Part shown: piece by piece, positions 7,053 through 8,664 of the stretch | How positions within the stretch are numbered: the stretch's first letter is position 1 | Layout of the letters: the number at the start of each line of letters is the position of its first letter | DNA from: Proteobacteria bacterium UBA7447 | Lineage (GTDB): Bacteria; Pseudomonadota; Gammaproteobacteria; Arenicellales; UBA868 | NCBI GenBank assembly: GCA_002477475.1 | Contig: DLPX01000007.1 | Location: 1 to 8,664, forward strand | Direction: 5' to 3' | Length of the DNA: 8,664 nucleotides | Notes under the pieces: model-generated | The model's database searches: none | What the model was told of the DNA's origin: nothing | The model's input: only the letters and a program-made list of their open reading frames with translations | Translations under genes and position numbers: made by a program

Positions 7053-8303
7053 TTAGACGGTAAAGGGCCCAGTGATAGCGAACGTTAAGCCCTCCCACTG
7101 AAGATTCAAAAAAAGCCACTTGCCGTCTGGGGAAAAACATATCCCCGCGATTTCGCTCTTTCCGCCATTCAGGGCATTACGTGCAAAGTGATGCAGACTG
7201 CCATCCGGTTTCAGCACGCGCACCCCGTTGGGCGCCGCGCCATCTTCCGCTAAAAATACATCGCCCCAAGGTGAGACGGTTATGTTGTCCGGGTTAGCAA
7301 AAGAGTCTTCACTTTCAGCTTGCGCAACCAGAGTCAATCGGTCCAAGCCGTCTGACAAGATATCCAGCCGATAGAGTTGTCCACGGCGATTCGGTCCACC
7401 ATCAGTAGAACAGATATAGACGTGGCCTTCGGAAAGCCATGCGCCTTCACCACGAGAGAGAAACGCAGCTCCCAAGTTATGGGCCTGGTCTCGCGTCGAG
7501 GCCTTAAGGGCTTGCGGGTCGGCCACGGAGACCCATTCCACATTAAATGCGTCTCCTACCTTCGGGCCCTCTGAAAGCCTGAATCGATCCTTAGACGACA
7601 CTTTCAATGCCTGTAACTCTCCGCCGACAAAAGGTTTCGTGCGATGGTCCGGAAGATGGCGGTAGATTGCACTGTCGGAAGTATCCTCGGTAAGGTAAGT
7701 GATACCGGTAGCCTCATCAAAAGCGGCTGCTTCATGAGGAAAGCGGCCCAGGGCAGGCAGCTTGTGCGGCGCCTGCAGTGTCGAAGCCGATGCATCACAC
7801 AGAAAAACGTACCCGTGCCCAGGTTCCCCGACTTCCTCACAACTTAGCCAACCGTAGGGACTTGGCCCGCCGGCGCAGTTACGCGAGGTTCCTGTCAGCA
7901 CAAAATTGCTTGCTCGAAGCACGCCGCTTTCTCTATCCACGACCAGTCGGGTTACTCCGCCGCCCCGGTTGTCAGCAAACCCCAATGTCGGATCAACAGG
8001 AATACCCTCATGAATCTCGTGGTTGCGCATAACTACCCAACTGTCATTTTCTCCTGCAAAACAAGCCATCGCATCAGGCGCACTGGGTACATTGAATCCA
8101 TCAGTCATCTGGTCACCGACGCGTTGTAGCACCTGATAAGAAAATCCTGGGGGCAAATCCAACATTCCATTTGAATCCGAAACGAGATCGCCCAGCGGCG
8201 CTCCGATCTTGCGCGGCTGATACAGCCACATCAAACCTCCTGCCGCGGCCAACGCTCCCGCACCTGCGCCGAGAAAGTGCCTTCGGCTTAGCCTCTTACG
8301 CAT
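7053..8303 (-). CDS. Tat-exported PhoX/DUF839 family protein (putative alkaline phosphatase-like beta-propeller)
   Basis: The N-terminus carries a twin-arginine signal: LSRRHFLGAGAGALAAAGG followed by hydrophobic residues, so export in folded form to the periplasm, possibly staying anchored, is expected. Numbering here counts from the GTG at 8306 (417 residues); the ATG at 8303 is the next codon and is used as the start. Family motifs in order are VVMRNHEIHEG (91-101), GTSRNCAGGPSPYGWLSCEE (139-158), FPHEAAAFDEATGITYLTED (189-208), SRGEGAWLSEGHVYICSTDGG (from 284), NPDNITVSPWGDVFLAEDG (338-356) and GICFSPDGKWLFLNLQ (388-403). Cys144 and the acidic residues Glu157/158, Glu207 and Glu354 probably correspond to the metal ligands of characterised PhoX, which uses iron and calcium to hydrolyse phosphate esters. 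The protein is clearly shorter than classical PhoX (600 or more residues), so phosphatase activity is unproven. It follows the short-chain dehydrogenase by about 15 bases. Confidence 0.85.
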   Translation of the reverse strand: MRKRLSRRHFLGAGAGALAAAGGLMWLYQPRKIGAPLGDLVSDSNGMLDLPPGFSYQVLQRVGDQMTDGFNVPSAPDAMACFAGENDSWVVMRNHEIHEGIPVDPTLGFADNRGGGVTRLVVDRESGVLRASNFVLTGTSRNCAGGPSPYGWLSCEEVGEPGHGYVFLCDASASTLQAPHKLPALGRFPHEAAAFDEATGITYLTEDTSDSAIYRHLPDHRTKPFVGGELQALKVSSKDRFRLSEGPKVGDAFNVEWVSVADPQALKASTRDQAHNLGAAFLSRGEGAWLSEGHVYICSTDGGPNRRGQLYRLDILSDGLDRLTLVAQAESEDSFANPDNITVSPWGDVFLAEDGAAPNGVRVLKPDGSLHHFARNALNGGKSEIAGICFSPDGKWLFLNLQWEGLTFAITGPFTV

Positions 8304-8314
8304 CACTGACTCGG

Positions 8315-8320
8315 CTCCTT
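8315..8320 (-). promoter_or_regulatory. Ribosome binding site of the PhoX-like gene, overlapping the upstream stop codon
   Basis: On the - strand the bases read AAGGAG, whose first two bases are the last two of the TAA stop (8319-8321) of the short-chain dehydrogenase. GGAG lies 8 bases before the GTG at 8306 and 11 before the ATG at 8303, so it does not settle which of the two adjacent starts is used. The overlap implies that ribosomes finishing the dehydrogenase could pass to the PhoX-like gene, supporting co-transcription. Confidence 0.7.
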
Positions 8321-8664
8321 ACCCCGGGTTATCCGGGACGATAACGATTTGTGACACCACCGCATGTGGAGGCTGTTCGAGGGCAAAGAGCACAGAACGG
8401 GCGATATCCTCAGCCTCCAGACAAAGTCCGTAGTTCTCATAAAACGCATCGCCTTCGTCGGCATCGGAAAAGCGTGTCTTGGCAAACTCGGTCTTGACCA
8501 TGCCCGGCAGGATTTCCGACACCCGGATCCCGCGGCCGGCGTATTCCTGACGAAGTGTATCACTCAATCCGTGCACCGCATGTTTGCTGGCCACGTACGC
8601 CGCGCAGCCCCGCACACCGCTCAGCCCCGCGACCGACCCGAGATTCACAATATGTCCCCCTTGA
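8319..8664 (-). CDS. Short-chain dehydrogenase/reductase, N-terminus beyond window
   Basis: The frame is open through the right edge, so only the C-terminal part (about 114 codons) is visible; the Rossmann NAD(P) loop lies outside. The visible part begins with QGGHIVNLGSVAG, the usual SDR strand that carries the catalytic serine (in GSVAG). It continues with AAYVASKHAVHGLSDTLR, holding the YxxxK catalytic pair, then GIRVSEILPGMVKTEF, the conserved PG motif after the active site. The ending, FALEQPPHAVVSQIVIVP, resembles classical SDRs of the YdfG (3-hydroxy acid dehydrogenase) type, but the substrate cannot be assigned. A GTG at 8648 could be mistaken for a start; it falls in the middle of the conserved strand and is an internal valine. 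The stop overlaps the ribosome site of the PhoX-like gene. Confidence 0.92.
   Translation of the reverse strand, partial: QGGHIVNLGSVAGLSGVRGCAAYVASKHAVHGLSDTLRQEYAGRGIRVSEILPGMVKTEFAKTRFSDADEGDAFYENYGLCLEAEDIARSVLFALEQPPHAVVSQIVIVPDNPG

Noticed and set aside
8319..8648. Short-chain dehydrogenase as a complete 109-residue protein starting at GTG 8648
   Set aside because: The frame stays open to the window edge and the GTG lies inside the conserved GGHIVNLGS strand, so it is an internal valine of a longer gene.

Overview
The window looks like an ordinary, gene-dense stretch of a bacterial chromosome with moderate GC. Tat-exported PhoX-family proteins, a dimethylglycine/sarcosine dehydrogenase-like enzyme and class I PurE/PurK point to a Gram-negative proteobacterium. 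A marine or aquatic gammaproteobacterium is my guess, but no marker gene is present to prove it. I see no mobile element, CRISPR array, tRNA or rRNA.

Left edge (1-997, + strand): the last 20 codons of an unidentified gene, then a complete PAPS-dependent sulfotransferase-like gene. This pair converges on the next block across a 52-base gap.

Centre (1050-5872, - strand, transcribed right to left): a compact apparent operon of purK, purE, an 804-residue FAD/folate dehydrogenase of the dimethylglycine dehydrogenase (DMGDH)/sarcosine dehydrogenase type, and a glutathione S-transferase. purK and purE share an ATGA overlap, and the later gaps are 36 and 54 bases. PurK and PurE together convert AIR to CAIR in de novo purine synthesis. 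The dehydrogenase family strips N-methyl groups and delivers them to tetrahydrofolate, the carrier that later feeds two carbons into the purine ring. The grouping therefore suggests, but does not prove, a link between one-carbon supply and purine synthesis. A perfect TATAAT -10 box lies upstream of purK in the divergent intergenic region.

Right side (5998-8664): a membrane-anchored NHL/SMP-30-like beta-propeller gene on the + strand converges, with 17 bases between stops, on a - strand pair. That pair is a short-chain dehydrogenase (its N-terminus lies beyond the window) followed by a Tat-exported PhoX/DUF839 beta-propeller protein whose ribosome binding site overlaps the dehydrogenase stop codon.

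Nothing here is clearly a new defence or mobile system. The most interesting point is the purKE + one-carbon dehydrogenase + GST arrangement.
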